In this document: one piece after another, positions 1 through 7,601 of the stretch
Position numbering within the stretch: position 1 is the stretch's first letter
Layout of the letters: each line of letters starts with the position of its first letter
The notes under the pieces: model-generated
Seen by the model: only the letters and a program-made list of their open reading frames with translations
Told to the model about the DNA's origin: nothing
Database searches by the model: none
Assembly (NCBI GenBank): GCA_030747885.1
Contig: JASLJW010000033.1
Coordinates: 1 to 11,574, forward strand
Direction of reading: 5' to 3'
DNA length: 11,574 nucleotides
From: Candidatus Thalassarchaeaceae archaeon
GTDB lineage: Archaea; Thermoplasmatota; Poseidoniia; Poseidoniales; Thalassarchaeaceae
Translations under genes and position numbers: made by a program

Positions 1-94
1 TGGAGGATGTGGAATCTGGGCATTGATTGATTTGATAATGATCATCACTCAGAATTTCAAGGACGCAGACGGTCTACCAATTGTAAACAAGTAA
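1..94 (+). CDS. TM2-domain membrane protein, C-terminal fragment (5' end outside window)
   Basis: Codons run in frame from base 2 to a TAA at 92-94, giving about 30 residues. They include GIWALIDLIMI followed by FKDADGLP. The pattern of glycine, GIW, aliphatic residues, a buried Asp in the last membrane helix and a short charged tail ending in D-x-D-G is the usual end of TM2-family proteins, which have two membrane helices joined by a short turn. The family has no settled biochemical role, so no function is assigned. Only the last helix and tail are visible. The start, any N-terminal domain such as a zinc ribbon, and total length lie upstream of the window. Confidence 0.6.
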   Translation, partial: GGCGIWALIDLIMIITQNFKDADGLPIVNK

Positions 95-218
95 GATTGT
101 TTTCTGATTTTTCCGTTAATGATTAGCGGAGCCTATGCCATACATGGCGTTCAATGGATGATGGGGCGATTATGTGGTGGAATGGTACTGATTGGCAGAA
201 GTCTAGTTGAGGTCCAAT

Positions 219-521
219 ATGATTGAAATTGAGTGCCCCCATTGTAATGGAGACATTGAATTAGATGACGATGATTCTGGATTATTTAATTGCCCATATT
301 GTGATCAAGAATTTCTGTGGGGACAAGAGTCTCAAATTATGGATGACAATACACAAATTATGGATGACAATACATCTGAATACTCTTCTAAATCAGATTA
401 TAGCCACTTAGTTTTGCCATCAATTTTGATATCTGTTTTGTTAGTTATTCTTGTGTTCATCTTTGCATTCATTAATTCATATTCTCAAGCAATGTCTTGT
501 GGTTGGCAAAATACTTGTTAG
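219..521 (+). CDS. Small zinc-ribbon, single-pass membrane protein of unknown function
   Basis: This is a 100-residue protein with an N-terminal CPHC (residues 6-9) and CPYC (25-28) pair, a typical four-Cys zinc-ribbon spacing with an acidic DDDD stretch between the knuckles. A polar acidic linker (about 36-63) contains the tandem heptapeptide QIMDDNT. One hydrophobic helix follows (about 64-86), then a short tail with Cys94 and a C-terminal Cys100. The ribbon is probably cytoplasmic and the tail outside, but topology is inferred. I chose the ATG at 219 because it gives MIEIECPHC, a normal ribbon start. An in-frame TTG at 207 would add four residues. I do not recognise a specific family. It may bind a partner or nucleic acid near the membrane, but nothing shows this directly. 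It lies 68 bases before aIF5A on the same strand. Confidence 0.7.
   Translation: MIEIECPHCNGDIELDDDDSGLFNCPYCDQEFLWGQESQIMDDNTQIMDDNTSEYSSKSDYSHLVLPSILISVLLVILVFIFAFINSYSQAMSCGWQNTC
333..374 (+). repeat. Perfect 21-bp tandem duplication inside the zinc-ribbon gene
   Basis: Bases 333-353 and 354-374 are identical and in frame, encoding QIMDDNT twice. The two copies share every base, so the duplication is recent or kept identical by slippage. It lengthens the acidic linker between the zinc ribbon and the membrane helix without breaking the frame. Confidence 0.9.
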
Positions 522-536
522 TGAATCTACATCTCC

Positions 537-582
537 TTTTATCTAGTAATTCCGGGAATGCTGATATATCGTCTTGATGAGG
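537..582 (+). promoter_or_regulatory. Possible aIF5A promoter and ribosome binding site
   Basis: A T-rich TATA-like stretch (TTTTAT, about 537-542) lies about 50 bases before the aIF5A ATG. A GATGAGG (576-582) sits seven bases before that ATG and fits a Shine-Dalgarno site. A second TATA-like stretch (GATATAT, about 563-569) would instead place a start almost at the ATG, giving a near-leaderless mRNA. The sequence alone cannot decide between them. Confidence 0.35.
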
Positions 583-589
583 CACCGCT

Positions 590-976
590 ATGCCCGGTAC
601 AACCCGAGTCGAGATTAGAACATTGAAGGTAGGACGTTATGTCTCTGTAGATGAGAATGCATACAAGATTTTGAGTATTTCAAAATCTAAACCTGGGAAG
701 CACGGTAGCGCAAAAGCCAGACTTGAGTTAGAAGACATTTTTACAGGTCAGAAACGTAGCCATGTAGGTACCGTTACAGACAATATCCAAGTCCCTGTTA
801 TCGAGAAAGGTAGTGCGATTATTACGCATATTGAAGGAAACGAGGTGCATGCAATGGACAACAAAACATACCAAACGTTAATTCTTCCCAAGGACGATGA
901 ATTGAGCCTTGAATCAGGTGGAGAGATACAGTGGATGGAGGCTCTTGGCCGCTATCGAATCACTCGTGACCACTGA
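590..976 (+). CDS. eif5A: Translation factor aIF5A (hypusine-containing)
   Basis: At 128 residues this has the normal archaeal IF5A length and architecture: an N-terminal SH3-like barrel (about 1-70) and a C-terminal OB-fold (about 71-128). The loop SKPGKHGSAK (residues 33-42) is the family signature, and Lys37 in PGKHG is the expected site of deoxyhypusine/hypusine modification. The factor binds the ribosomal E site and helps peptide-bond formation at stalling motifs such as polyproline. FTGQKRS and WMEALGRYRI are further typical blocks. It therefore implies a deoxyhypusine synthase elsewhere in the genome. The ATG at 590 gives the usual short N-terminus and is preceded by GATGAGG. It is followed by a 105-base gap before the OPT gene, which has its own TATA-like box, so the two may be separate transcripts. 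Confidence 0.97.
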   Translation: MPGTTRVEIRTLKVGRYVSVDENAYKILSISKSKPGKHGSAKARLELEDIFTGQKRSHVGTVTDNIQVPVIEKGSAIITHIEGNEVHAMDNKTYQTLILPKDDELSLESGGEIQWMEALGRYRITRDH

Positions 977-985
977 GATTCTCTC

Positions 986-1027
986 ATGGCAGACATAGCC
1001 GAGAACAATGCGACGAAAGTTGAGTAA
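986..1027 (+). other. Candidate 13-codon micro-ORF downstream of aIF5A
   Basis: Nine bases after the aIF5A stop an ATG opens MADIAENNATKVE and closes with TAA at 1025-1027. The second codon, GCA (Ala), is common after a start. No Shine-Dalgarno site is obvious. It could be a short translated ORF, the remnant of a lost gene that followed aIF5A, or chance. Its stop lies inside a weak inverted repeat (1019-1034). Confidence 0.2.
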
Positions 1028-1034
1028 ATTCAAC
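1019..1034. repeat. Short inverted repeat, 5-bp arms, between aIF5A and OPT
   Basis: GTTGA (1019-1023) and TCAAC (1030-1034) are perfect reverse complements around a six-base loop. No T-tract follows, so it is a poor terminator candidate. A stem this short can occur by chance. Confidence 0.3.
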
Positions 1035-1041
1035 GGTCAAG

Positions 1042-1079
1042 TATAAACATGGTATGAATCCATTTCAATACGAGGGAGA
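1042..1079 (+). promoter_or_regulatory. TATA-like box and ribosome binding site of the OPT gene
   Basis: TATAAA at 1042-1047 matches an archaeal TATA box. With the usual spacing of about 25 bases, transcription would start near 1070, leaving a leader of roughly 12 bases. That leader contains GAGGGAGA (1072-1079) just ahead of the ATG at 1082, a reasonable Shine-Dalgarno site. The arrangement suggests the OPT-DMT-SurE run can be transcribed independently of aIF5A. Confidence 0.45.
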
Positions 1080-1081
1080 CG

Positions 1082-3685
1082 ATGGACGGAGTTGATTCTG
1101 GTAAATCGAAGGTGCCTAGATCGGCATATCGTCGCCCTGTAACAGCAAAAGGCCTCAAGGCAATCGAAGATGGTTCCCTTACATGGTTAGACGAGGACAT
1201 GTACAACAATCTCAATACAGGATTACTAGAACAGTATCTTGAAGAAAAAAATATTCAAGAGGGTTTCGAGATTTCCCATTGGTCTCCTTCAAAAATATTG
1301 ATTGGAATCCTGATTGGTGCCGTATTTAGCGGAGTAACTGCGTACATTGGTCTGAAGATTGGATTGGCTGTTTCAGCAGCATGGTATGTCGCATATCTTC
1401 TTGGAATGGCTCTGAAATGGTCACCATCTGAAGTCAATATTGCAACAAGTGCAACAACTGGTGCAACACATGCTTCAACTGGGTTTATTTTCACATTCCC
1501 TGCAATCTTCCTTTTGGCATATAGTTCGAAATACAAGGTATTGGATGATACAGGAAATCTTGTTCATCTAATTCAGGAACCAGATGTAATGCAGTTAGCA
1601 TTCATTGGAATAATTGCATCGATGTTTGCAGGTTTTCTTGGAGTAATGTATTTCATTATTTTCCGTAGAGTTTGGTTGGTCGAAGATCCTTTGCCAATGC
1701 CTGGATTTGAGGCCACTCTGAAATTATTAGACATCGCAACAGATGTTAATGCTGGAGCCGCAGATTCAGCACGTGAGTCATTGAAGAGTGTAGGATTATG
1801 GACAGTAATTACGATGGGATTCATGACATTGATTGATTATCCAATACTTTGGGGTAGAAAGGTAGCGTCAGCGCCAGGTTCCGTTATTGATTGGTTAGCC
1901 GGATTACTTAGTGGTGAGAAATGGGGACTTGCCTCAATATACACAGAGAGATGGTTACATCAACCAACATCTTTGATTAATCCGATTACAGGTGAATCTC
2001 AATCTCATGCTTTTGCTAATGGAATCACATCGTATAGTAAGACAAATCCATTCTCATATACATTCATTGGACTTGAGTTGAGTCCTACGCTATTTGCAAT
2101 AGGATGGTTCATGAAATGGAGACCAGCATTGTTGGTAAATCTTGGATCAATTATTGCATGGTTCTATCTTATTCCTATTGCTGTGATGATGGATGTACCT
2201 GTGTATGATTCGACAGTAAACGAATATGTCCGACTTAGTACATATGCGGACACAAGTGCCCCGCCAGTATATCCGATGATACAATGGAAAGCTTACAAGA
2301 CAATCATTCAAACGATTGCAATTGGGGCAATACTTGGAGGAGGTCTACTTGGATTACTAAAGATGGCTCCAACGTTTGTCAAGATTTTCGCTGATATTAG
2401 TAAAGCATTCTCAGGCGAAAAGAGTGAGGAGTATATCGAAGGAAAGGGATGGTATGAGTGGCCATTAATGCATATTCCAATATTCATGATTATCGCATTC
2501 TTTGCGATGATCTTGATTTTCGCTATAGGCGGATTCCCTATTGCAGCAGCCGTAATATTTGCAGTTGTGTTAATACTTACGACATTCCTTTTGGGAGCTA
2601 TTGCAGTACGTGTAATGGGGGAAACTGGAATAGAGCCTGTTAGTGGAACATCATTCATTGTGTTGTTGATGTTACTACTTACATTCCTCGCTCTTGGAGA
2701 CACATTAGGACTAACAAGAGAAGGTGCAGTTCTGATGGCCTTGGTTGGGACCACTGTATTTGGTAGTGCAATTTCAATGTCTGGAACAGTAGTTGCTGAT
2801 TACAAGAACAGTCTATACATTGGAAATCGCCCTTATCACATTTCTAAGGGCAATATTATGGGTGTAGTGCCTGGAGCTGTATTGGGTGCAGCAGTTGCAA
2901 TTTTCCTTTCAGACTTACTCGCAAATGGGAAAATAGACCTTCTTGCTCCACAGGCAAATGCATTCGCCTCATTTACGATTGTACTGGAAAGTGGAAATGG
3001 AGATTTTAGAGCACTATTTTTGGGAATGCTATTGGGAGCATTTGCAGAATGGGCTACTGGTATGGGTACATCATTCGGATTAGGGATGTACCTGCCCACT
3101 CCATACACACTGCCTATGTTGATTGGTGGAGGTCTTCGTGATAAATGGGAGGAAAAGAAACTCAAGCCAGTTGTTGATGAGATCCGTGAGAAGGATGGTA
3201 CAGCAAAGGCTGAACAGAAGCGAGCACTAATGCTTCTAATGACCTTCATGATTGCAGCTGGTGCACTAACTGGCGAGGCATTCTTTGGAGTTGAATCTGC
3301 AGTATTTGCAGTTACAGATGAAATGAAGGCAGAGGCTACATTCACTGCCGACGATTGGACAGACAGTTACCTTGACGAATATATTCTTGGTGAATACGAA
3401 GATGAGGCCAACTTCTCCTCGGCAGTAACTTGGGCACTACAATTGAATGCAGGTACCCCAGAAAATGAAACAATGCCTTGTTCAGACATTACTGAATCAT
3501 CAATTACATGTAATGTCAATCTTGCAATATTATCATGGTATCCAATGGCTAGAATGATTGGATTTATTGGGGTAAATGTAGTACTCGCAGTAGCAGTAGT
3601 TGTATTATTTGCTCGAGCAGGAGTAGTTTCGTTTGGGAAGTCTGAATCAGAAGATGAAATCCTCGAGGCGGAGATTGTTAAGTGA
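1082..3685 (+). CDS. OPT-family transporter (oligopeptide or related substrate)
   Basis: This 867-residue polytopic protein has about 14-16 predicted helices, in the size range of the OPT superfamily. After a soluble N-terminus (about 1-65) come the first helices, an Ser/Thr-rich block with HASTGFIFTFPAIFLL (about 128-145), DPLPMPGFEATLKLL (about 202-216) in the place where the family has its P-E-G-A-type motif, and GETGIEPVSGTS (about 512-523). The ADYKNSLYIGNRPYHISKGN block (about 571-590) corresponds to the family D-L-K-x-G-x-x-x-G motif. OPT proteins are secondary carriers moving small peptides or metal-chelate compounds inward with protons; the substrate here cannot be told. A Glu/Asp-rich loop (about 740-815) with two cysteines ten residues apart precedes the last helix and is probably outside. 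The stop overlaps the next gene. Confidence 0.9.
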   Translation: MDGVDSGKSKVPRSAYRRPVTAKGLKAIEDGSLTWLDEDMYNNLNTGLLEQYLEEKNIQEGFEISHWSPSKILIGILIGAVFSGVTAYIGLKIGLAVSAAWYVAYLLGMALKWSPSEVNIATSATTGATHASTGFIFTFPAIFLLAYSSKYKVLDDTGNLVHLIQEPDVMQLAFIGIIASMFAGFLGVMYFIIFRRVWLVEDPLPMPGFEATLKLLDIATDVNAGAADSARESLKSVGLWTVITMGFMTLIDYPILWGRKVASAPGSVIDWLAGLLSGEKWGLASIYTERWLHQPTSLINPITGESQSHAFANGITSYSKTNPFSYTFIGLELSPTLFAIGWFMKWRPALLVNLGSIIAWFYLIPIAVMMDVPVYDSTVNEYVRLSTYADTSAPPVYPMIQWKAYKTIIQTIAIGAILGGGLLGLLKMAPTFVKIFADISKAFSGEKSEEYIEGKGWYEWPLMHIPIFMIIAFFAMILIFAIGGFPIAAAVIFAVVLILTTFLLGAIAVRVMGETGIEPVSGTSFIVLLMLLLTFLALGDTLGLTREGAVLMALVGTTVFGSAISMSGTVVADYKNSLYIGNRPYHISKGNIMGVVPGAVLGAAVAIFLSDLLANGKIDLLAPQANAFASFTIVLESGNGDFRALFLGMLLGAFAEWATGMGTSFGLGMYLPTPYTLPMLIGGGLRDKWEEKKLKPVVDEIREKDGTAKAEQKRALMLLMTFMIAAGALTGEAFFGVESAVFAVTDEMKAEATFTADDWTDSYLDEYILGEYEDEANFSSAVTWALQLNAGTPENETMPCSDITESSITCNVNLAILSWYPMARMIGFIGVNVVLAVAVVVLFARAGVVSFGKSESEDEILEAEIVK

Positions 3686-4647
3686 GGCTAGACCGCATGG
3701 ACCGCGGTTCAGTACCATTTCATGCATGGATGATCCTCGGTGCTGCCGTTGTAGCCGTATCTTCTGCAGGAGCAGTGCTTCAATCTATAGATACAGTGCC
3801 TCCATTATTGAGAATGTCTTGGAGATTACAAGCTACCTCATTGGTATTGTTTCCATTTGCAATAATACAGTGGAACAGAATGGATGAAGAGATCCGTTCA
3901 AATGTTCTTTTACCTCAAAATATGATGATTATTCTAGCGAGCGGTCTTTGTCTATTCCTTCATTTTGGAACATGGGGGTGGTCGTTGGTTCATACATCAC
4001 TAACTCATTCGTTATTGTTTGTAACTGCACATCCTCTTGTTTTTGTTATTGGAGGCGCAATAATCGGGAGGCCATTATTGAGAAAACAATCGTTAGGTGC
4101 ATTGATCGGATTTGTGGGTGCTGCATTAGCATTGGTTAGTGTGAGTAATGATGCAGAAGTAACTCTATTGGGTGATTTAGCAGCATTTGCAGGAGCAATA
4201 GCAATTGTCGGATATCTTTCTGCAGGTAGGGAACTTAGGTCATGGATGCCATTGTTCATCTATGCATTCCCTGTAACTTTGATTGCAGGAATATTTCTGA
4301 CATTATCTTCAATGATGTTAGAAGGAACAGGATTTGATGAAATTAGTTCTATGTCCACTTTTGGATGGACCGATTTAGTTTGGTTACCTGCAGTCGCATA
4401 TCTAGCATTAGGCCCAGGATTGATTGGACATACTGGAATTAATGGCGTGTTGAAATGGTTGCCACCAATTGTGATATCTGTTTCTGTTTTGATAGAACCA
4501 ATTCTTGGTACATTCATTGGCATACTAATTGGAACAGCAGATTATCCTGATTATTGGACGCTTATTGGTGGTTCAATCATTATGATCGGGTTGTATTTGG
4601 TGATTACCGCCGAAGAATCAGAACAATTTGACGACACCGAAGAATGA
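3682..4647 (+). CDS. EamA-type (drug/metabolite transporter superfamily) membrane protein
   Basis: The 321-residue protein has about ten hydrophobic segments arranged as two EamA-like halves. Each half has the usual end-of-repeat pattern: GALIGFVGAALALVS near residues 138-152 and a GGSIIMIGLYLVI block near 297-309. WRLQATSLVL (about 47-56) and IEPILGTFIGILIG (about 274-287) also fit DMT carriers, which export or import small metabolites. The substrate is unknown. The GTG start at 3682 overlaps the OPT stop in GTGA, with GGAG (3670-3673) at a good distance, implying translational coupling. An ATG at 3697 with GAGG upstream is a strong alternative that removes five residues. The acidic C-terminal tail is soluble. 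Its pairing with OPT suggests linked transport, but this is inferred. Confidence 0.88.
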   Translation: MRLDRMDRGSVPFHAWMILGAAVVAVSSAGAVLQSIDTVPPLLRMSWRLQATSLVLFPFAIIQWNRMDEEIRSNVLLPQNMMIILASGLCLFLHFGTWGWSLVHTSLTHSLLFVTAHPLVFVIGGAIIGRPLLRKQSLGALIGFVGAALALVSVSNDAEVTLLGDLAAFAGAIAIVGYLSAGRELRSWMPLFIYAFPVTLIAGIFLTLSSMMLEGTGFDEISSMSTFGWTDLVWLPAVAYLALGPGLIGHTGINGVLKWLPPIVISVSVLIEPILGTFIGILIGTADYPDYWTLIGGSIIMIGLYLVITAEESEQFDDTEE

Positions 4648-4672
4648 TACCTGTAATCCTTCACGCCAAGTC

Positions 4673-5596
4673 ATGGCGGTCATCCTCCTTACGAATGACG
4701 ATGGCGTTGAATCAAGATATTTCCTTAGTTTAATTGAGCAATTACAGAGAAGGGGGCATCAAGTCATCGGATATGCACCTATGGAGGACCAGTCAGGACG
4801 TTCTATGGCACTAACATTACGTCAAAATATCAAAACTAAACGTCGTGATGATTTATTGGAATCACTAGATTTGGATTCTAATCATCCACAACCATCATTG
4901 TATTCCATTAATGGAACTCCGTGTGATTGTGTCATTCTTGCAATTGATGGCTATATTTCTAATAATGGGGATCCATTACCTGATTTATGCATTAGTGGAA
5001 TTAATGCAGGACCTAATCTAAGTGTCGATTTATTGCATTCCGGCACAGTGGCTGCGGCTAGAGAAGCATCGTTGTATGGAGTTCCATCTATAGCATCTAG
5101 TATAGCTAAACATGACTCCAACATTGACCCTACAGACGCAGTTCGTATTACAATAGAAATTGCTGAACGGTTGCTGCAAATAATTCCTCTACCTCCTCCA
5201 CAATTACGTAGGCCGAATAAATCCTCTTCTGCGATATCGTGGGACGGAGAAGACTCTACTATTGTTCGCATGTTTTCTCATGGAGACATTTTCATCAATC
5301 TCAATATTCCAGATGATTGTTCTGGCAAAGTCGTCGCATCGATGGTTGGAGCACGTTGGTATGCAGGAGCATGCAATATTATCGAGGATGGCGAAGAAAC
5401 TCATCTTAGAGTAGGTAGTTTGTCTATCACAGATGATGAAATTTCAGGTGTCGCTAGTGACGTACTAAAGAAAGGACACGCAAGCCTCACTTGTCTCGCA
5501 TCTTGGCCTCAGCTACATCCATTAAATGTTGGAGATTCTGCTTTATTGCATGCAAATGTCCCATCAAAATCGGGTTTACCTAGATGGTTCAATTAA
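4673..5596 (+). CDS. surE: SurE, 5'/3'-nucleotidase (survival-protein phosphatase)
   Basis: The N-terminus MAVILLTNDDGVES carries the SurE metal-binding Asp pair (Asp9-Asp10). The other signatures follow in order: DQSGRS (Ser41), NGTPCDC (80-86), SGINAGPN (108-115) with the metal-ligand Asn, and HSGTVAAAREA (122-132). The C-terminal half keeps INLNIP (208-213) and the SITDDEISGVASDVLKKGHA block. SurE is a cytoplasmic divalent-metal phosphatase that removes phosphate from nucleoside monophosphates. I chose ATG 4673 because families start immediately before the first strand; a TTG at 4628 would add 15 non-conserved residues overlapping the DMT gene. At 307 residues it is longer than the usual 250-270. 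The extra length includes a proline- and serine-rich segment near residues 172-202. It overlaps the convergent trmY by 8 bases. Confidence 0.95.
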   Translation: MAVILLTNDDGVESRYFLSLIEQLQRRGHQVIGYAPMEDQSGRSMALTLRQNIKTKRRDDLLESLDLDSNHPQPSLYSINGTPCDCVILAIDGYISNNGDPLPDLCISGINAGPNLSVDLLHSGTVAAAREASLYGVPSIASSIAKHDSNIDPTDAVRITIEIAERLLQIIPLPPPQLRRPNKSSSAISWDGEDSTIVRMFSHGDIFINLNIPDDCSGKVVASMVGARWYAGACNIIEDGEETHLRVGSLSITDDEISGVASDVLKKGHASLTCLASWPQLHPLNVGDSALLHANVPSKSGLPRWFN

Positions 5597-6185
5597 TCGA
5601 ATCCAATTGATGATGAATTATTGATATGCATGAATGTCCTTGAAGCCATGTATTGCCGAGTGAAATCCGTTCTAACCCTTCGAATGTTGTGAATTCATCT
5701 TCAGTGAATGGTTTGTCATCCGATAAAATAAACCCAATAGAATCTGCAGTATGTAATTTGGAATCAAATGGTGAACCATTTGCATCTAAAACAAAAATTC
5801 GTACTCCATCACGATTCCATTCAGTAATGGTTTGTTCTATTTGTCCACCTGAATGTGATAATCCAGGGTGTAGTTCAACATGTTGGCCAATAGAGGGCAC
5901 AGGATCCTTCAGTGCCTTTCCTATATGGCCAGCGATTGCTCTCTCGTCAGGATGTACCCCACGTAATTTCTGACCATCAAAACAAATTCTACGAACCGGG
6001 CCTGGTCCACCCAGTAGGTGTAGTATGATCTGTGAGTCGTTTCTGATGCCATGAGATAGGAATAGTCCGGTGTTGACAGATCGTGCAAGAACATCCATTC
6101 TTCCTGCAGAACCTGCTAAATCATTCAGATTGAGTTTGCCATTGGATTGAGCACGATGGCCAATAATTGCAAATCTTCGTTCCAT
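5589..6185 (-). CDS. trmY: tRNA (pseudouridine-54-N1)-methyltransferase TrmY
   Basis: The 198-residue length matches archaeal TrmY. Recognisable blocks are AIIGHRA (6-12), GRMDVLARSVN (28-38), SHGIR (44-48), RGVHPDER (75-82), LSDDKPFTEDE (154-164), SLG (175-177) and a C-terminal HSCISIIHHQLD (184-195). TrmY is a SPOUT-fold enzyme that uses S-adenosylmethionine to methylate pseudouridine 54 of the tRNA T-loop to N1-methylpseudouridine, the archaeal counterpart of T54. It acts in the cytoplasm as a dimer. The gene begins four bases after the SRP54 stop, so it is almost certainly co-transcribed with SRP54. Its 3' end overlaps surE on the other strand, leaving no room for a separate terminator. 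Confidence 0.93.
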   Translation of the reverse strand: MERRFAIIGHRAQSNGKLNLNDLAGSAGRMDVLARSVNTGLFLSHGIRNDSQIILHLLGGPGPVRRICFDGQKLRGVHPDERAIAGHIGKALKDPVPSIGQHVELHPGLSHSGGQIEQTITEWNRDGVRIFVLDANGSPFDSKLHTADSIGFILSDDKPFTEDEFTTFEGLERISLGNTWLQGHSCISIIHHQLDSIN

Positions 6186-6189
6186 TGAC

Positions 6190-7548
6190 TCACATCGGCA
6201 TATCCATGTCGTCCATGTCGCCCATCATTGACTTCATTTGTTTTCGAAGTTGTCTATTTCCTCTAATTCCCTTCATCATCTTTCGACTACGGTTCCATTG
6301 CGCGATTAATTCACGCACGTCTTTCTCATTTACTCCTGCTCCGCGTGAAATTCTTCGAATCCGTTCAGCCTTGAGAATCGTAGGCTCATCTTTTTCTTTG
6401 GAAGTCATGGAATCCATGATGACTCTAAAACGTTCTAAATTTGATTGCATTTGTTCTTTCTGAGCCTTACCCATGGCTCCCAAACCCCCAAACATACCTG
6501 ATGGGAGATGTGAAAGAATACGATCGACGGTACCAATTTTAGACATCATTTCCATTTGTTGCGACATGTCATTTATGGAAAAACGCCCAGACATTAGTCG
6601 TTCAGTCAACCTCATTGCTTCTTCTTGATCTAGATCACCGGGAGCTAAATCAATCAGACCTTGAATATCTCCCATTCCAAGTAATCGAGAAATAAATCGG
6701 TCTCCTTCAAATTGTTCTAAATTTTCAACACGTTCTCCTTCACCAATGAAAACGATAGGTGAACCAGTGGCTGCGACTGCAGAAAGGGCCCCCCCTCCTC
6801 TAGCAGTACCGTCTAATTTTGTTACTATTACTCCAGTAACTCCCACTAGTTCGTGGAATTTTGCTGCCACTGGTCCAGCAGCCTGTCCAACTTGGGCATC
6901 AATCACAAGTAGACTTTCAGTTGCCTGAACAATATCTGCAATTTTTAACAACTCATCTTGGAGATCCTCATCTAATTGGTCACGCCCTGCGGTATCGACG
7001 ATGACTACGTCCTTGTTGGACATCTTTTGCATCCCATCTCTTACAATTGCAGTAGCATCGGTATTTTCTGGGTCCCCATATACATCGATGTCGTGAGATT
7101 CTAGGAGTTGTTTTAGTTGAGCATATGCGCCAGGTCGATGGACATCGGCCTCAATCACTCCAATCTCTAATTTGTGTTTTCGTTTCCACCATGCTGCAAT
7201 CTTAGCCGTAGTGGTAGTTTTTCCTTGTCCATATAGGCCAACCATGAGAATCCGTTGATTAAAGGGTAGAATTTCTCTTGGAGCGCCCAACAATCGAACT
7301 AGTTCTGCGTATATGATATTCATTGCATGAGTCTGAAGTGTTAATCCTGGACGCGGTTCATCATCCCTCATTCTAAGTTCAAGTCGATCAGTAATTTCCT
7401 TGGTTTGCCGTACATTGAAATCAGCTGCCAATAATGCTCTTCTCAGGTCCTTCACCATCGCACGTAATTCTTCTTCGTCAATGCTACGTTTTCCTCTTAG
7501 CCGACTGAGGGCACCCTGTATACCTCGCTTCAGACCTTCGAGTGCCAT
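6190..7548 (-). CDS. srp54: Signal recognition particle 54 kDa protein (SRP54/Ffh)
   Basis: The 452 residues hold the full N-G-M layout. The N helical bundle is about 1-88. The GTPase domain shows a P-loop GLYGQGKT (104-111), DVHRPGAYAQL (135-145), DTAGR (185-189), TKLDG (243-247) and GEGE (269-272). The methionine-rich M domain (about 300-452) carries the SRP-RNA-binding RIRRISRGAGV (396-406) and a Met-rich C-terminus. SRP54 binds signal sequences emerging from ribosomes and delivers them to the FtsY receptor on the membrane by paired GTP hydrolysis. The P-loop has Gln where most SRP54 have Ser (G-Q-G-K-T rather than G-S-G-K-T), and RPG replaces the usual RPA. Both are mild variants and the protein looks functional. 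It lies 53 bases downstream of the ArsA gene. Confidence 0.97.
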   Translation of the reverse strand: MALEGLKRGIQGALSRLRGKRSIDEEELRAMVKDLRRALLAADFNVRQTKEITDRLELRMRDDEPRPGLTLQTHAMNIIYAELVRLLGAPREILPFNQRILMVGLYGQGKTTTTAKIAAWWKRKHKLEIGVIEADVHRPGAYAQLKQLLESHDIDVYGDPENTDATAIVRDGMQKMSNKDVVIVDTAGRDQLDEDLQDELLKIADIVQATESLLVIDAQVGQAAGPVAAKFHELVGVTGVIVTKLDGTARGGGALSAVAATGSPIVFIGEGERVENLEQFEGDRFISRLLGMGDIQGLIDLAPGDLDQEEAMRLTERLMSGRFSINDMSQQMEMMSKIGTVDRILSHLPSGMFGGLGAMGKAQKEQMQSNLERFRVIMDSMTSKEKDEPTILKAERIRRISRGAGVNEKDVRELIAQWNRSRKMMKGIRGNRQLRKQMKSMMGDMDDMDMPM

Positions 7549-7601
7549 ACTACACGGTGTGGCTAGTCCTGTTTGAAGTCAACGGAGGAATATTGTCTAT
7601 T

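Noticed and set aside
520..590. Possible C/D-box small RNA (CTGA at 561-564 and TGATGA at 575-580)
   Set aside because: The order and spacing of a full C, D', C', D set are not present, and TGATGAGG is better explained as the aIF5A ribosome binding site.
1019..1034. Inverted repeat as an aIF5A terminator
   Set aside because: The stem is only five pairs and no T-tract follows.
2308..3345. Long minus-strand open frames opposite the OPT gene
   Set aside because: They mirror the codon pattern of a strongly supported transporter gene, have no family motifs and have no separate start context.
4628..4672. TTG start adding 15 residues to SurE
   Set aside because: SurE families begin at the first beta strand (MAVILLTNDDG). 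The extension is polar, non-conserved and lies partly within the DMT gene.
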